A DNA stretch of 64,000 nucleotides, taken from contig NZ_VCQU01000007.1 of assembly GCF_012932915.1 (NCBI RefSeq), positions 1 to 64,000 of the forward strand, read 5' to 3'. Both the position numbers and the translations under genes were made by a program. This document shows, one piece after another, positions 23,791 to 30,856 of this stretch. Numbering within the stretch: position 1 is the stretch's first letter; each line of letters begins with the position of its first letter. The stretch comes from Antrihabitans stalactiti (lineage in GTDB: Bacteria > Actinomycetota > Actinomycetes > Mycobacteriales > Mycobacteriaceae). The notes under the pieces are model-generated. The model worked only from the letters and a program-made list of their open reading frames with translations. It was not told the DNA's origin and did not search any database.

Positions 23791-23818
23791 CTATCAGTAG
23801 ATAGGGAAGGTGGTTACA
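23791..23818 (-). promoter_or_regulatory. Shared ECF-type promoter motif, copy 1
   Basis: On the minus strand TGTAACC (23818-23812), six bases, CCTATC (23805-23800) and GATAG 16 bases after GTAACC, about 65-70 bases before the sigma-factor start. Matches the copies at 22379-22406 and, in part, 19636-19664. Confidence 0.65.
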
Positions 23819-23899
23819 CGGTCAGCAGATTTCGAAGAAAGCGTCCGGTTCCAGCCGCGCGAAACCGACGAAATGGACGAATGGAACGGCGCGTGGCGA

Positions 23900-24817
23900 C
23901 TACGCCGTTCCCGCCCACGACGGGTCTTCACCGGCGCGCAGGTCCAGGACTTCGCAGCCCGTCGCCGTGACGGCGACGATGTGTTCCCAGTACGCGGCCG
24001 GTGCGTGGTCCGCGGTGACCAAACTGGATACATCGTTGGTCAGAAACTTCAGCTCGCCGGTCCCTGTGGTCAGGTAGATCTCGATGCTGAACGTCATGCC
24101 TTCTTCGACCACACGTCCCTCGTTCAGCCCACCCACCTTCCATGGGATGAACCAACCGTCGTTGTGCTCGCGTCCGATGCTGTGTCCCACCGCGGGGAAC
24201 GTATGGATGATTTTGTAGCCGTGGTTCTCAGCGAAAGTTGTTGCAGCGTGACCCAGTTCGTTCAGCGAGACGCCCGGCCGCACGAGCCCGATCACGTGCC
24301 ACATCACTTGAAGACTCGCCGCATAAAGGCCGGTGATCTCTGGTGAGGCGTCGTTTCCGACGATCCACCGCCTGGCCGTATCGCACGACCAGCCGTCCTT
24401 GCGTGCGCTGATGTCCATGCCGAACAGATCGCCCGTCCGGAGTGCTCGCTCGTCGGCGGGTGCGTTTGCGACGACGTCGTTGAGCGCATAACTGGCAGAG
24501 ATGTTGTCCGCGTGCGCCATTCCGGTGCCCGACGCTTTCACGGCAAGTCGCACGATCTCTGCGCCGTGTTTGCCGACGATCAGGTCGCGGGTCAGCTTGT
24601 CGATCTCGCGGATCGTGATGCCCGGCACGATGTGCGGGGTGATCTCGTCGAGAACGGTCGCACCGATCGCTCCAGCAGCCTTCATCTTGGCGATGTCGTC
24701 CGCCGATTTGATCGTCATCTGCTGCCAACGCTCGCCCTCGAACAACTTCTGTATGTTCGCCGTCGCCTCGTCGCTCATGTAGGGAATTCCCCAGCGACTT
24801 ATGGTCGGGTCACCCAT
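23900..24817 (-). CDS. map: Type I methionine aminopeptidase-like M24 metallopeptidase
   Basis: A 305-residue enzyme with the pita-bread fold. All metal ligands are visible: Asp in GMDISARKDGWSCDTAR (two), His in VGHSIGREHND, Glu in EEGMTFSIEI and Glu in AYWEHIVAVT. Such enzymes remove the initiator Met from new proteins in the cytoplasm, using two Co/Mn/Fe ions. It is slightly longer than Escherichia coli MetAP, with an N-terminal 35-residue extension. GGAGCT lies about 7 bases before ATG 24817, which supports that start. It may be an accessory copy, since housekeeping map usually sits in the ribosomal-protein region, which is not present here. Confidence 0.88.
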   Translation of the reverse strand: MGDPTISRWGIPYMSDEATANIQKLFEGERWQQMTIKSADDIAKMKAAGAIGATVLDEITPHIVPGITIREIDKLTRDLIVGKHGAEIVRLAVKASGTGMAHADNISASYALNDVVANAPADERALRTGDLFGMDISARKDGWSCDTARRWIVGNDASPEITGLYAASLQVMWHVIGLVRPGVSLNELGHAATTFAENHGYKIIHTFPAVGHSIGREHNDGWFIPWKVGGLNEGRVVEEGMTFSIEIYLTTGTGELKFLTNDVSSLVTADHAPAAYWEHIVAVTATGCEVLDLRAGEDPSWAGTA

Positions 24818-24887
24818 TTCAGCTCCACTCTCCCGCCGGATTGGTTCAATTGTGAACTGTTCCCGGTTGTGAGGGGCCGAATTTTCT

Positions 24888-24949
24888 GTTGATCATGGAG
24901 AAAAGGTCCGAAAGCCCGTGCGATTTGGGTAATTATCTCCATGATCAAC
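24888..24949. repeat. Intergenic palindrome with 14-base arms
   Basis: GTTGATCATGGAGA at 24888-24901 and its exact complement at 24936-24949, with a 34-base loop. It lies between the divergent methionine aminopeptidase and rho-like genes. Its role is unknown; it is one of several long palindromes between genes in this window. Confidence 0.75.
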
Positions 24950-25013
24950 GGGGTGGGGTGGGTCGTCGTGTGGCCCAGGGAACAATCCGGCGCTATTGCG
25001 TGTTGTAGAAAAT

Positions 25014-25031
25014 GCCGCTACCGTTAGCGGC
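25014..25031 (+). promoter_or_regulatory. Small stem-loop in the rho-like leader
   Basis: GCCGCTA-CCGT-TAGCGGC forms a 7-base-pair stem with a tetraloop about 160 bases before the rho-like start. The long leader (about 240 bases without a gene) could take part in autoregulation, as known for rho genes elsewhere; this is inference. Confidence 0.35.
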
Positions 25032-25188
25032 GTATCGATCTTGTGGATGTAGGTAGACCTCGTCCCTCCCACAAAAATCAGCTTCTCAGTAGCGCCCCGA
25101 TCGATTCCGCATACCGGCGACTCATCTGCCCGTCGGAGACTCTCGGCGATCTGCCGAACCTACACACTCACTCCCGTAGGAGAAAACC

Positions 25189-26334
25189 ATGCAAGACAAC
25201 ACAATTCACCCAGAAGACAACCCACCACAGAAGACCGTGACCGGGATCGTCGACATTACCAACGACCATGCGTCGGTGCACGTCGACGGCTACCTCGCTG
25301 GTCGGCGTGACGCTCACGTTCCCCCACGGCTGATCCGCGAGTACGGACTGCGCCGCGGCGATACCGTGACCGGCGCAGTCGGTCCGAAGCGCGAAGGCGC
25401 CAAGTTCGCCCCGCTGGTTCGGATCGACACCATCAACGGTCTGCCGCCCGGACAGGCGAAATCGCGACCGCACTTCGCCGATTTGGTCCCTCTCTATCCG
25501 CAAGAACGGCTGCGGCTGGAGACCGAGTCGCACGAAATGACCACGCGCATCACAGATCTGGTGATGCCGATCGGCAAAGGCCAGCGCGCACTCGTCGTGG
25601 CACCACCCAAGGCCGGCAAAACGTCTGTGCTGCAATCCATTGCGCACGGTATCGCGAAGAACCATCCCGAGTGCCAGTTGATGCTGGTGCTCGTCGGCGA
25701 ACGCCCGGAAGAAGTCACCGACTTGTCCCGTTCGGTGCCTGCCGAGATTGCCGCGTCGACCTTCGACGAGCCAGCCCGCGACCACATCGCTCTCGCCGAA
25801 TTGGCGATCGAACATGCCAAACGCCTCGTCGAAATGGGCCGCGACGTCGTCGTTCTGCTCGACTCACTGACCCGACTGGCCCGCGCCTACAACCTTGCCG
25901 CCGCCGGTTCCGGTCGCATCCTCTCGGGCGGCGTCGACGCCGGTGCGCTGGCACCACCGAAGAAGTTCCTCGGCGCCGCGCGCAATATCGAGAACGGCGG
26001 CTCGCTCACGATTATCGCCACAGCCCTCGTCGAGACTGGATCGCTCGCCGACACAGTCATTTTCGAGGAATACAAGGGCACCGGCAACGCTGAGTTGAAG
26101 CTCGACCGGCACCTCGCCGACCGCCGACTGTTCCCCGCGATCGACATCGACCGCTCCAGCACGCGCAAAGAAGAACTGCTGCTCTCGGCGAACGAACTCG
26201 GTGCAACACGCTCGCTGCGAAGCACACTCGCAGGACGCGACCCGCAACAAGCGCTCGAACTGTTGCTGACCGGCTTGAAGCAGACCGAAACGAACGGCGA
26301 ATTCCTTACTCAGATCCGCGCATCAGCCCGCTAA
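25189..26334 (+). CDS. Short paralogue of transcription termination factor Rho
   Basis: A 381-residue Rho. It starts directly with the primary RNA-binding region (TGIVDITNDHASVHVDGYLAG, REYGLRRGDTVTGAVG), then FADLVPLYPQERLRLE, Walker A VVAPPKAGKTSV (about residue 144), Walker B VVVLLDSLTRLARAYN, the Q-loop region SGGVDAGALAPPKKFLGAARN and the arginine-finger region. Housekeeping actinobacterial Rho is about 600-700 residues because of a long Arg/Asn/Asp-rich N-terminal insertion, wholly absent here. All ATPase motifs are intact, so it should be an active RNA-dependent helicase/terminator. GTAGGAG precedes the ATG. A KOW protein gene lies convergent downstream. Confidence 0.9.
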   Translation: MQDNTIHPEDNPPQKTVTGIVDITNDHASVHVDGYLAGRRDAHVPPRLIREYGLRRGDTVTGAVGPKREGAKFAPLVRIDTINGLPPGQAKSRPHFADLVPLYPQERLRLETESHEMTTRITDLVMPIGKGQRALVVAPPKAGKTSVLQSIAHGIAKNHPECQLMLVLVGERPEEVTDLSRSVPAEIAASTFDEPARDHIALAELAIEHAKRLVEMGRDVVVLLDSLTRLARAYNLAAAGSGRILSGGVDAGALAPPKKFLGAARNIENGGSLTIIATALVETGSLADTVIFEEYKGTGNAELKLDRHLADRRLFPAIDIDRSSTRKEELLLSANELGATRSLRSTLAGRDPQQALELLLTGLKQTETNGEFLTQIRASAR

Positions 26335-26460
26335 GGCATTAGGCGGCGCCGAGAGGCGAGTCTTCGACGGTCTGCTCCTCTACTGGCCCGACTGCATCAC
26401 TCCGACATCATGATGGCGAGCGCTGCGCCGGCGACGAGGAGGAATTGGTGGTCCACGCGG

Positions 26461-26670
26461 CTACGCCAGTTCGACTTCGTCGAACGCTGCGGTCAAGGTG
26501 TGTCGTCGGACCGACAACACCCCACCCTCGCGGTGGACGAGCCCCTCGTCGACGTCGACCCGCAATGTGGCTCGGCGCGAATCGACTTCCCGCACGACCC
26601 CGCACACACCCCAGAAGGGTCCGGCTGGGAAGTAGACGACGTCACCGGGCGCATACTCGATAATCCCCAC
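26461..26670 (-). CDS. Free-standing KOW-domain protein resembling the NusG C-terminus
   Basis: A 69-residue protein starting at GTG. YAPGDVVYFPAGPFWGVCGVVREVDSRRATLRVDV matches the NusG/Spt5 C-terminal KOW pattern (G-D-x-V, GPF-x-G-x-x-G-x-V-x-E-V-D, L-x-V-x-V), and the end TLTAAFDEVELA matches the last strand (P-V-E-L-x-F-x-x-V). The NGN domain of NusG is absent. In NusG this domain binds Rho or ribosomal protein S10. The gene lies 127 bases from the end of the rho-like gene, in opposite orientation, and 13 bases behind the TetR gene on the same strand. Role as a Rho partner is inference. Confidence 0.6.
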   Translation of the reverse strand: MGIIEYAPGDVVYFPAGPFWGVCGVVREVDSRRATLRVDVDEGLVHREGGVLSVRRHTLTAAFDEVELA

Positions 26671-26683
26671 CGAGCCACTGTAA

Positions 26684-27283
26684 TCAAGGCGTAGTGATTC
26701 CGAGCGCGAGTTGGAGCTGCCGTGCCCACCAGCTCACCTGAGCACTCGAATCGTCCGCCGCGGCGCCGGTCATGCCCGCGCTGCGGCGGAAGGCGGTTCC
26801 GTAAAGGGATTCCGTTGCCATCGCTTGGTGGAGTGCTGCGACCGCGAGACGAGTGTCGTCGATCGAGCTGCCGTGAGGTCGCAGCCCATGGAGCGCGTCG
26901 ACGACCGGATTCAGCATGCCTTTGCCTGGGTCGCGCCAGCCCGCCGCATGCATTGCAACCGCCAGTTCGCCGTAGCCGCCGCGGCGATATGTGCCTTCGA
27001 GCGATTCGACGAGCTCGAGCAGATCGGCATCTCGGTCCAGCCATGCACCGACGACGTCCTCGAGCGCGGTGCGCAGTCGCCGTCCCCCGTGCCGCAGCAG
27101 TTCGGCGAGCAGTTGCTCGCGATTGCCGAAGTGGTGGGTGACGCCGGCGTCGGTCATCCCGACGGCAGCCGCCACCTGACGCACTTGCACGGCGGCCACC
27201 CCACCCTTGGCGAGCAATTCTGCTGCTGCGTCCAGGATCATCCGGCGTGCCTCGTCGGGAGGCCTACGTGTTCTGGATCCCAC
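26684..27283 (-). CDS. TetR-family repressor
   Basis: A 199-residue regulator starting at GTG 27283 (GSRTRRPPDEARRMI). The helix-turn-helix is LLAKGGVAAVQVRQVAAAVGMTDAGVTHHFGNREQLLAELLRH. The rest is an all-helical ligand domain (WLDRDADLLELVESLEGTYR and later LAVAALHQAMATESLYGTAF). The start is chosen where the family N-terminus begins; the longer frame covers the intergenic operators. It is divergent from the hydrolase-DUF6817 gene, and two palindromic operators lie between them, so it should repress both itself and that gene. The ligand is unknown. Confidence 0.88.
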   Translation of the reverse strand: MGSRTRRPPDEARRMILDAAAELLAKGGVAAVQVRQVAAAVGMTDAGVTHHFGNREQLLAELLRHGGRRLRTALEDVVGAWLDRDADLLELVESLEGTYRRGGYGELAVAMHAAGWRDPGKGMLNPVVDALHGLRPHGSSIDDTRLAVAALHQAMATESLYGTAFRRSAGMTGAAADDSSAQVSWWARQLQLALGITTP

Positions 27284-27293
27284 GACTGCACTA

Positions 27294-27342
27294 TACCTTG
27301 ACTGGTCCAGGTAGGGTCTCTTACCTTGGTACTTCAAGGTAA
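27294..27342. promoter_or_regulatory. Two TetR operators
   Basis: TTACCTTG-GTACTT-CAAGGTAA at 27321-27342 is a perfect palindrome with 8-base arms. TACCTTG-ACTGGT-CCAGGTA at 27294-27313 is a second copy with one mismatch. Both lie in the 70-base gap between the tetR gene and the divergent hydrolase gene. Confidence 0.75.
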
Positions 27343-27353
27343 AGGGGACGGCC

Positions 27354-28565
27354 ATGGCGACAGTCGAATACGCGGTGCGGGATGCGACCCTTCGGGCCAC
27401 GGTGACCGGCGCGGGGCCGACGGTCCTGTTGCTGCACGCAGGCGGCGAGCAGCGAGGCGTGTGGGCGCCCGTGACAGCGCGGATGGCCGGATTGCGGACC
27501 GTGGCGGTCGACCTACGCGGCCACGGGGACAGTTCAGGGGAGGCAACCACGCTTCAGGCTGTCTCCGACGACGTCGCCGACATCGTGGAGCGTGAACCCG
27601 AGCCGATCGTCATGGTGGGAGCGTCGCTCGGCGGTCTCGCCGCCATGGCGGCGCTCGCGAAACCGGCTGTTGCGCAACGTGTTGCCGGTCTGATTCTCGT
27701 GGACGTCGTTCCGGATCCAGATCCGGTCCGGGCACGCGCTTGGCTTGGCGCGCAAGGACTTCTCGATCAATCCCCCGAAATCGTCAACGACATTCTCGCC
27801 GGGAAAGCCGGATTACTCGAGACGGTCGCGGCGCTGGAAATGCCGATCCTGCTGGTCCGTGCAGGACCTCAGTCGCCAGTCGATGACACGGACGCGGACC
27901 GGCTGTGCGCAGCCAACCGACAAGTCACCGTCGTCCAAGTTCCGGAAGCCGGTCACCTTGTGGCGCGCGATGCACCGGCAGCGCTAGCACGCATTGTGTC
28001 TGCGCACACGACCCAATGGCTCGCAACGGACGACGTCGTTCGCGAGGCATTCGACTTGCAGCGGACCCTCGGCGCCGAGCAACTCGCGCACCCTGGCGGA
28101 ACTTTGCTCGCTCACGTCGGTCGGGTGTACGACCTCACCGTCGAATGGATTGCCGCGCCGCGGACGCGTCTCGCCGCGATCTGTCATGCGACCTACGGCA
28201 CCGACGGGTTCCAGCATGAACTGACCAACGACCGGCAACGCCTCCAGCACGTCATCGGGTCCGATGCCGAGGCGCTCGTCTACCTCTATGGCTCGTGCGA
28301 CCGAACCTCGTCCTATGCAGATTTGGGCGGGCCGCAGTTGCTAGTTGTCGACCGATTCACCGGCACCGCGAGCCCAATTCACGGCGCCCAACTGCGCGAC
28401 TTCGCCGTCCTGACAATCGCCAACGAACTCGACGTCGCCCGGCACGCGCGCCTGTCGGAATCGGTGCTCGACGGGATCCGCAGGCTCATCACCGCTTTGG
28501 CGAACTACGCGCCCAAGGAGGCGGCCCTCGCGCTTGCCGACGAATCCCTCACTCCCCCAATCTAA
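27354..28565 (+). CDS. Alpha/beta hydrolase fused to a DUF6817-like domain
   Basis: A 403-residue two-domain protein. Residues 1-220 are an alpha/beta hydrolase: LLLHAGGEQRGVW (oxyanion strand), nucleophile elbow IVMVGASLGGLAAM with Ser in GASLGG, acid in LVRAGPQSPVDDTDAD and catalytic His in PEAGHLV. Residues about 235-403 resemble DUF6817: LAHPGGTLLAHVGRVYDLTVEW, ICHATYGTDGFQH, RQRLQHVIGSDAEALVYLYGSCDR. DUF6817 is otherwise known to me as a separate domain, with His residues suggesting a metal site. The chain is continuous. It is controlled by the divergent TetR through two palindromes. The substrate is unknown. Confidence 0.8.
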   Translation: MATVEYAVRDATLRATVTGAGPTVLLLHAGGEQRGVWAPVTARMAGLRTVAVDLRGHGDSSGEATTLQAVSDDVADIVEREPEPIVMVGASLGGLAAMAALAKPAVAQRVAGLILVDVVPDPDPVRARAWLGAQGLLDQSPEIVNDILAGKAGLLETVAALEMPILLVRAGPQSPVDDTDADRLCAANRQVTVVQVPEAGHLVARDAPAALARIVSAHTTQWLATDDVVREAFDLQRTLGAEQLAHPGGTLLAHVGRVYDLTVEWIAAPRTRLAAICHATYGTDGFQHELTNDRQRLQHVIGSDAEALVYLYGSCDRTSSYADLGGPQLLVVDRFTGTASPIHGAQLRDFAVLTIANELDVARHARLSESVLDGIRRLITALANYAPKEAALALADESLTPPI

Positions 28566-28574
28566 GGCACCCCC

Positions 28575-28618
28575 TCGTGAGTCTTTTCGGAGTCCCTGGA
28601 CTCCGAAAAGACTCACGA
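28575..28618. terminator. Perfect 21-base palindrome, terminator-like
   Basis: TCGTGAGTCTTTTCGGAGTCC at 28575-28595 with its exact complement at 28598-28618 and a 2-base loop, 9 bases after the stop of the hydrolase-DUF6817 gene. It shares the CGTGAGT core with 22412-22457. Confidence 0.8.
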
Positions 28619-28634
28619 CCACTAGCATGGGAAA

Positions 28635-29381
28635 GTGGCCGATTCTGTCCGCTACGGCGAGGACTCCCAACAGGTCGCGGATGTGTGGCTGCCCGACACT
28701 GCTCCCCTCGCGGTGATTCTGTTGCTACACGGCGGTTTTTGGCGCCCGATGTACGACCGTCAACCCCTGGCCCCGTTGGCCGAAGAGCTCGCTGTGAACG
28801 GCTTCGTAGTTGGGAATGTGGAGTATCGCCGGACCGGCGACGCAGGTACCTTCGATGACGTCGCGCGTGCAGTGGACGAGCTTCCCGCCACGCTCGGCAC
28901 GCCAGGGCTACCTGTGCTGGTCGCCGGCCACTCGGCGGGAGGCCATCTCGCGCTGTGGGTTTCGGCGCGGCACAGACTCCCGACCGGCTCACGGTGGCAT
29001 CGCAACACCCCCGCCGTCGACGGTGTCCTTTCGATTGCCGGGGTGTGCAGCATCGCGACAGCCCTGTCGGACAAGCTCGGAAACTCCGCTGCGAAACAGC
29101 TCCTGGGCGGTAAGTATGAGACGTCGATCGATCCAGGCGCCATCGGTGCGACCGGTGTCGCCACGGCACTGATCCACGGCGAGCGAGACAATCTCGTCCC
29201 CTTGTCCTACAGCGTCACGCACCGCGACCTGCTCGACGCGGGCGGCACCCCCACGCGGCTGTTCGAGCTACCTGGCGTTGGACATTTCGAACCGATCGAT
29301 CCCGCGAGTTCGGCCTGGCCGGCAATGACCGCCGCACTCGAGTGGCTACTGCGTCAGACCCATTCCGAACTGCTCTCGTAG
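28635..29381 (+). CDS. Alpha/beta hydrolase (carboxylesterase-like)
   Basis: A 248-residue single-domain hydrolase starting at GTG. Landmarks are ILLLHGGFWRPMYDRQPLAP (oxyanion His-Gly-Gly), nucleophile VAGHSAGGHLALW (Ser in GHSAG), acid in GERDNLVPLSYS and catalytic His in PGVGHFEPID. HGGFW with the Trp is typical of esterases of the kynurenine-formamidase/HSL-like group. It likely acts in the cytoplasm on a small ester or amide. Separated from the upstream fusion gene by the palindrome at 28575-28618. Its 3' end overlaps that of the convergent DHFR-like gene by 28 bases. Confidence 0.88.
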   Translation: MADSVRYGEDSQQVADVWLPDTAPLAVILLLHGGFWRPMYDRQPLAPLAEELAVNGFVVGNVEYRRTGDAGTFDDVARAVDELPATLGTPGLPVLVAGHSAGGHLALWVSARHRLPTGSRWHRNTPAVDGVLSIAGVCSIATALSDKLGNSAAKQLLGGKYETSIDPGAIGATGVATALIHGERDNLVPLSYSVTHRDLLDAGGTPTRLFELPGVGHFEPIDPASSAWPAMTAALEWLLRQTHSELLS

Positions 29382-29980
29382 GTCCCGTATGTCGGCGGCC
29401 CGATTACGTCGAACACCAGAATGGTCAGCCCGCCGGGAGTGCTGTCGTTGCGCTCGAGACGCAGCCCAGCCGGCGGTCCGCCAGTCTCGAAAAGTCTTCT
29501 GCCGCTGCCGACCACGACGGGCGCGATAACCAACCGCAGTTGGTCGATCAGTCCGGCAGCCAGTAGCGATTGACCGAGGCGAGCGCTGCCGTGGATCTGC
29601 AGTTCCCTACCCGGGCGCCGTTTCAGCTCCTCGACGTGTGCGACCACGTCGCCCGACAGAATCGTTGTCGGTGCCCAGTCGGCATGTTGCAGGGTTTGGG
29701 AGGCAACGTATTTGGGGAGGCTGTTCATCAGCTCGGTGAAAGGGTCGTCCGGGTCGGTGATCTGCGGCCAGTCCCGCGCGAAGCTGTCATAGGTGCGACG
29801 CCCCAGCAGAAGTGCATCGGCTTCGCGCAGCCACGCCGCGGTCTGCTTGATGAATGCTTCGTCGATGTGCGGGACGAGCCAGCCGCCGTTGGCGAAGCCA
29901 TCGGACGTGTCCTCGTCCGGCGATCCAGGTCCCTGCGAGACCCCGTCCAGCGACAAGAACTGCATCAGAACGGTTTTCAT
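29354..29980 (-). CDS. Dihydrofolate reductase-like family protein (cassette 2)
   Basis: A 208-residue RibD C-terminal/DHFR-like protein: LMQFLSLDGVSQGPGSPDED at the start, ADALLLGRRTYDSFARDWP as the nucleotide-side segment, and LQIHGSARLGQSLLAAGLIDQLRLVIAPVVVGSGRRLF as the family signature. The start MKTVLMQF overlaps the stop of the SRPBCC gene (ATGA). It is the third gene of a second ArsR-SRPBCC-DHFR-like operon. It is not a close duplicate of the copy at 6975-7595, so the gene order, not the sequence, is what is conserved. Confidence 0.87.
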   Translation of the reverse strand: MKTVLMQFLSLDGVSQGPGSPDEDTSDGFANGGWLVPHIDEAFIKQTAAWLREADALLLGRRTYDSFARDWPQITDPDDPFTELMNSLPKYVASQTLQHADWAPTTILSGDVVAHVEELKRRPGRELQIHGSARLGQSLLAAGLIDQLRLVIAPVVVGSGRRLFETGGPPAGLRLERNDSTPGGLTILVFDVIGPPTYGTYESSSEWV

Positions 29981-30441
29981 GATTCCTCCTCGACCAGCTC
30001 GGCCAATTGCCTTGTGACGGTCCCCCACCCGTCGTGGAATCCCAACTCCTCGTGCCGGTTTCGGTCCGCGTTGTTGCGGTGCAGCACGGTGGCGACGTAC
30101 TCGGTTCCGAGCGGGTGGTCAGCCATGGTGATGACCGCCGTCATGAACGGGTCGTCCGCGGGGCGCCAGCCGCCGACCAGCGAATTGGTGAAGACGATCC
30201 GTTCGACCTCGTCTATCGCAAGGAAGCAGCCGTTGATGTGTGGCATGAATTCGCCGCCGTCTTCGCTGATCTGGGTACGGAACGCGCCTCCCGGCCGCAG
30301 GTCCATGTCGACCACTTTGCAGCGCGCAGGCGCGGGAACCCACCACTGTTCGAAGCGCGCGGGGTCGGTCCATGCCTTCCAGATCGCGGCGCGCGGCGCG
30401 CGGATGATTCGCGAAATCGTCAGATCCAGATCGCGATTCAT
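29977..30441 (-). CDS. SRPBCC / AHSA1-domain protein (cassette 2)
   Basis: A 154-residue AHSA1-like protein: DLTISRIIRAPRAAIWKAWTDPARFEQWWVPAPARCKVVDMDLRPGGAFRTQI is the characteristic N-terminal half, and FHDGWGTVTRQLAELV the C-terminal helix. The start at 30441 overlaps the stop of the ArsR gene by ATGA. Longer frames run into the ArsR gene and are rejected. As in cassette 1 it sits between the regulator and the DHFR-like gene, so all three probably serve one function, still unknown. Confidence 0.9.
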   Translation of the reverse strand: MNRDLDLTISRIIRAPRAAIWKAWTDPARFEQWWVPAPARCKVVDMDLRPGGAFRTQISEDGGEFMPHINGCFLAIDEVERIVFTNSLVGGWRPADDPFMTAVITMADHPLGTEYVATVLHRNNADRNRHEELGFHDGWGTVTRQLAELVEEES

Positions 30442-30776
30442 CGTCGGCCTTCTTCCTCGTTGATGACGAACTGCTCCAGCCGGTCGGTACGGCGCTCCCA
30501 GATGTCGCGTTGCTCGGACAGCCACGCCTCGACCACGTCGAACGACGTCCGCTCGATGACGCAGGTCCGTACGCGGCCGGTCTTCTCAGTCCGGATCCAC
30601 CCGCTGTCCTCGAGCTGATGGATGTGTTTCATGAACGACGGCAATGCCATATCGAACGGCTTCGCCAGCTCACTGATACTCGCGGGCCCCTGCCCCAACC
30701 GGCCCAGCACGGACCGGCGAGTCGGGTCCGCAAGAGCTTGGAACACCCCATTCAGATCCTGTGAATACTGAGCCAT
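30438..30776 (-). CDS. ArsR-family transcriptional regulator (cassette 2)
   Basis: A 112-residue winged-helix protein: VFQALADPTRRSVLGRLGQGPASISELAKPFDMALPSFMKHIHQLEDSGWI holds the helix-turn-helix (recognition helix LPSFMKHIHQL), followed by the wing TEKTGRVRTCVI. No metal-binding CxC pattern. First gene of the cassette. A perfect 10-base-arm palindrome lies 21 bases upstream of the start and is the likely operator. Confidence 0.9.
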   Translation of the reverse strand: MAQYSQDLNGVFQALADPTRRSVLGRLGQGPASISELAKPFDMALPSFMKHIHQLEDSGWIRTEKTGRVRTCVIERTSFDVVEAWLSEQRDIWERRTDRLEQFVINEEEGRR

Positions 30777-30797
30777 AAGGCAAAGTATCAGCGGTTG

Positions 30798-30823
30798 GAC
30801 ACTTAGCGCAAGAGCTAAGTGTC
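30798..30823. promoter_or_regulatory. Operator palindrome of ArsR cassette 2
   Basis: GACACTTAGC (30798-30807) and GCTAAGTGTC (30814-30823) form a perfect inverted repeat with a 6-base spacer between the ArsR gene and the divergent lipoprotein gene. Confidence 0.75.
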
Positions 30824-30856
30824 ATCTCATTCTCGCGGCTGTGCGAGCATGACCCG

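Noticed and set aside
25014-25031. A riboswitch in the rho-like leader
   Set aside because: Only one small stem-loop is visible and no known aptamer pattern; kept as a possible regulatory hairpin only.
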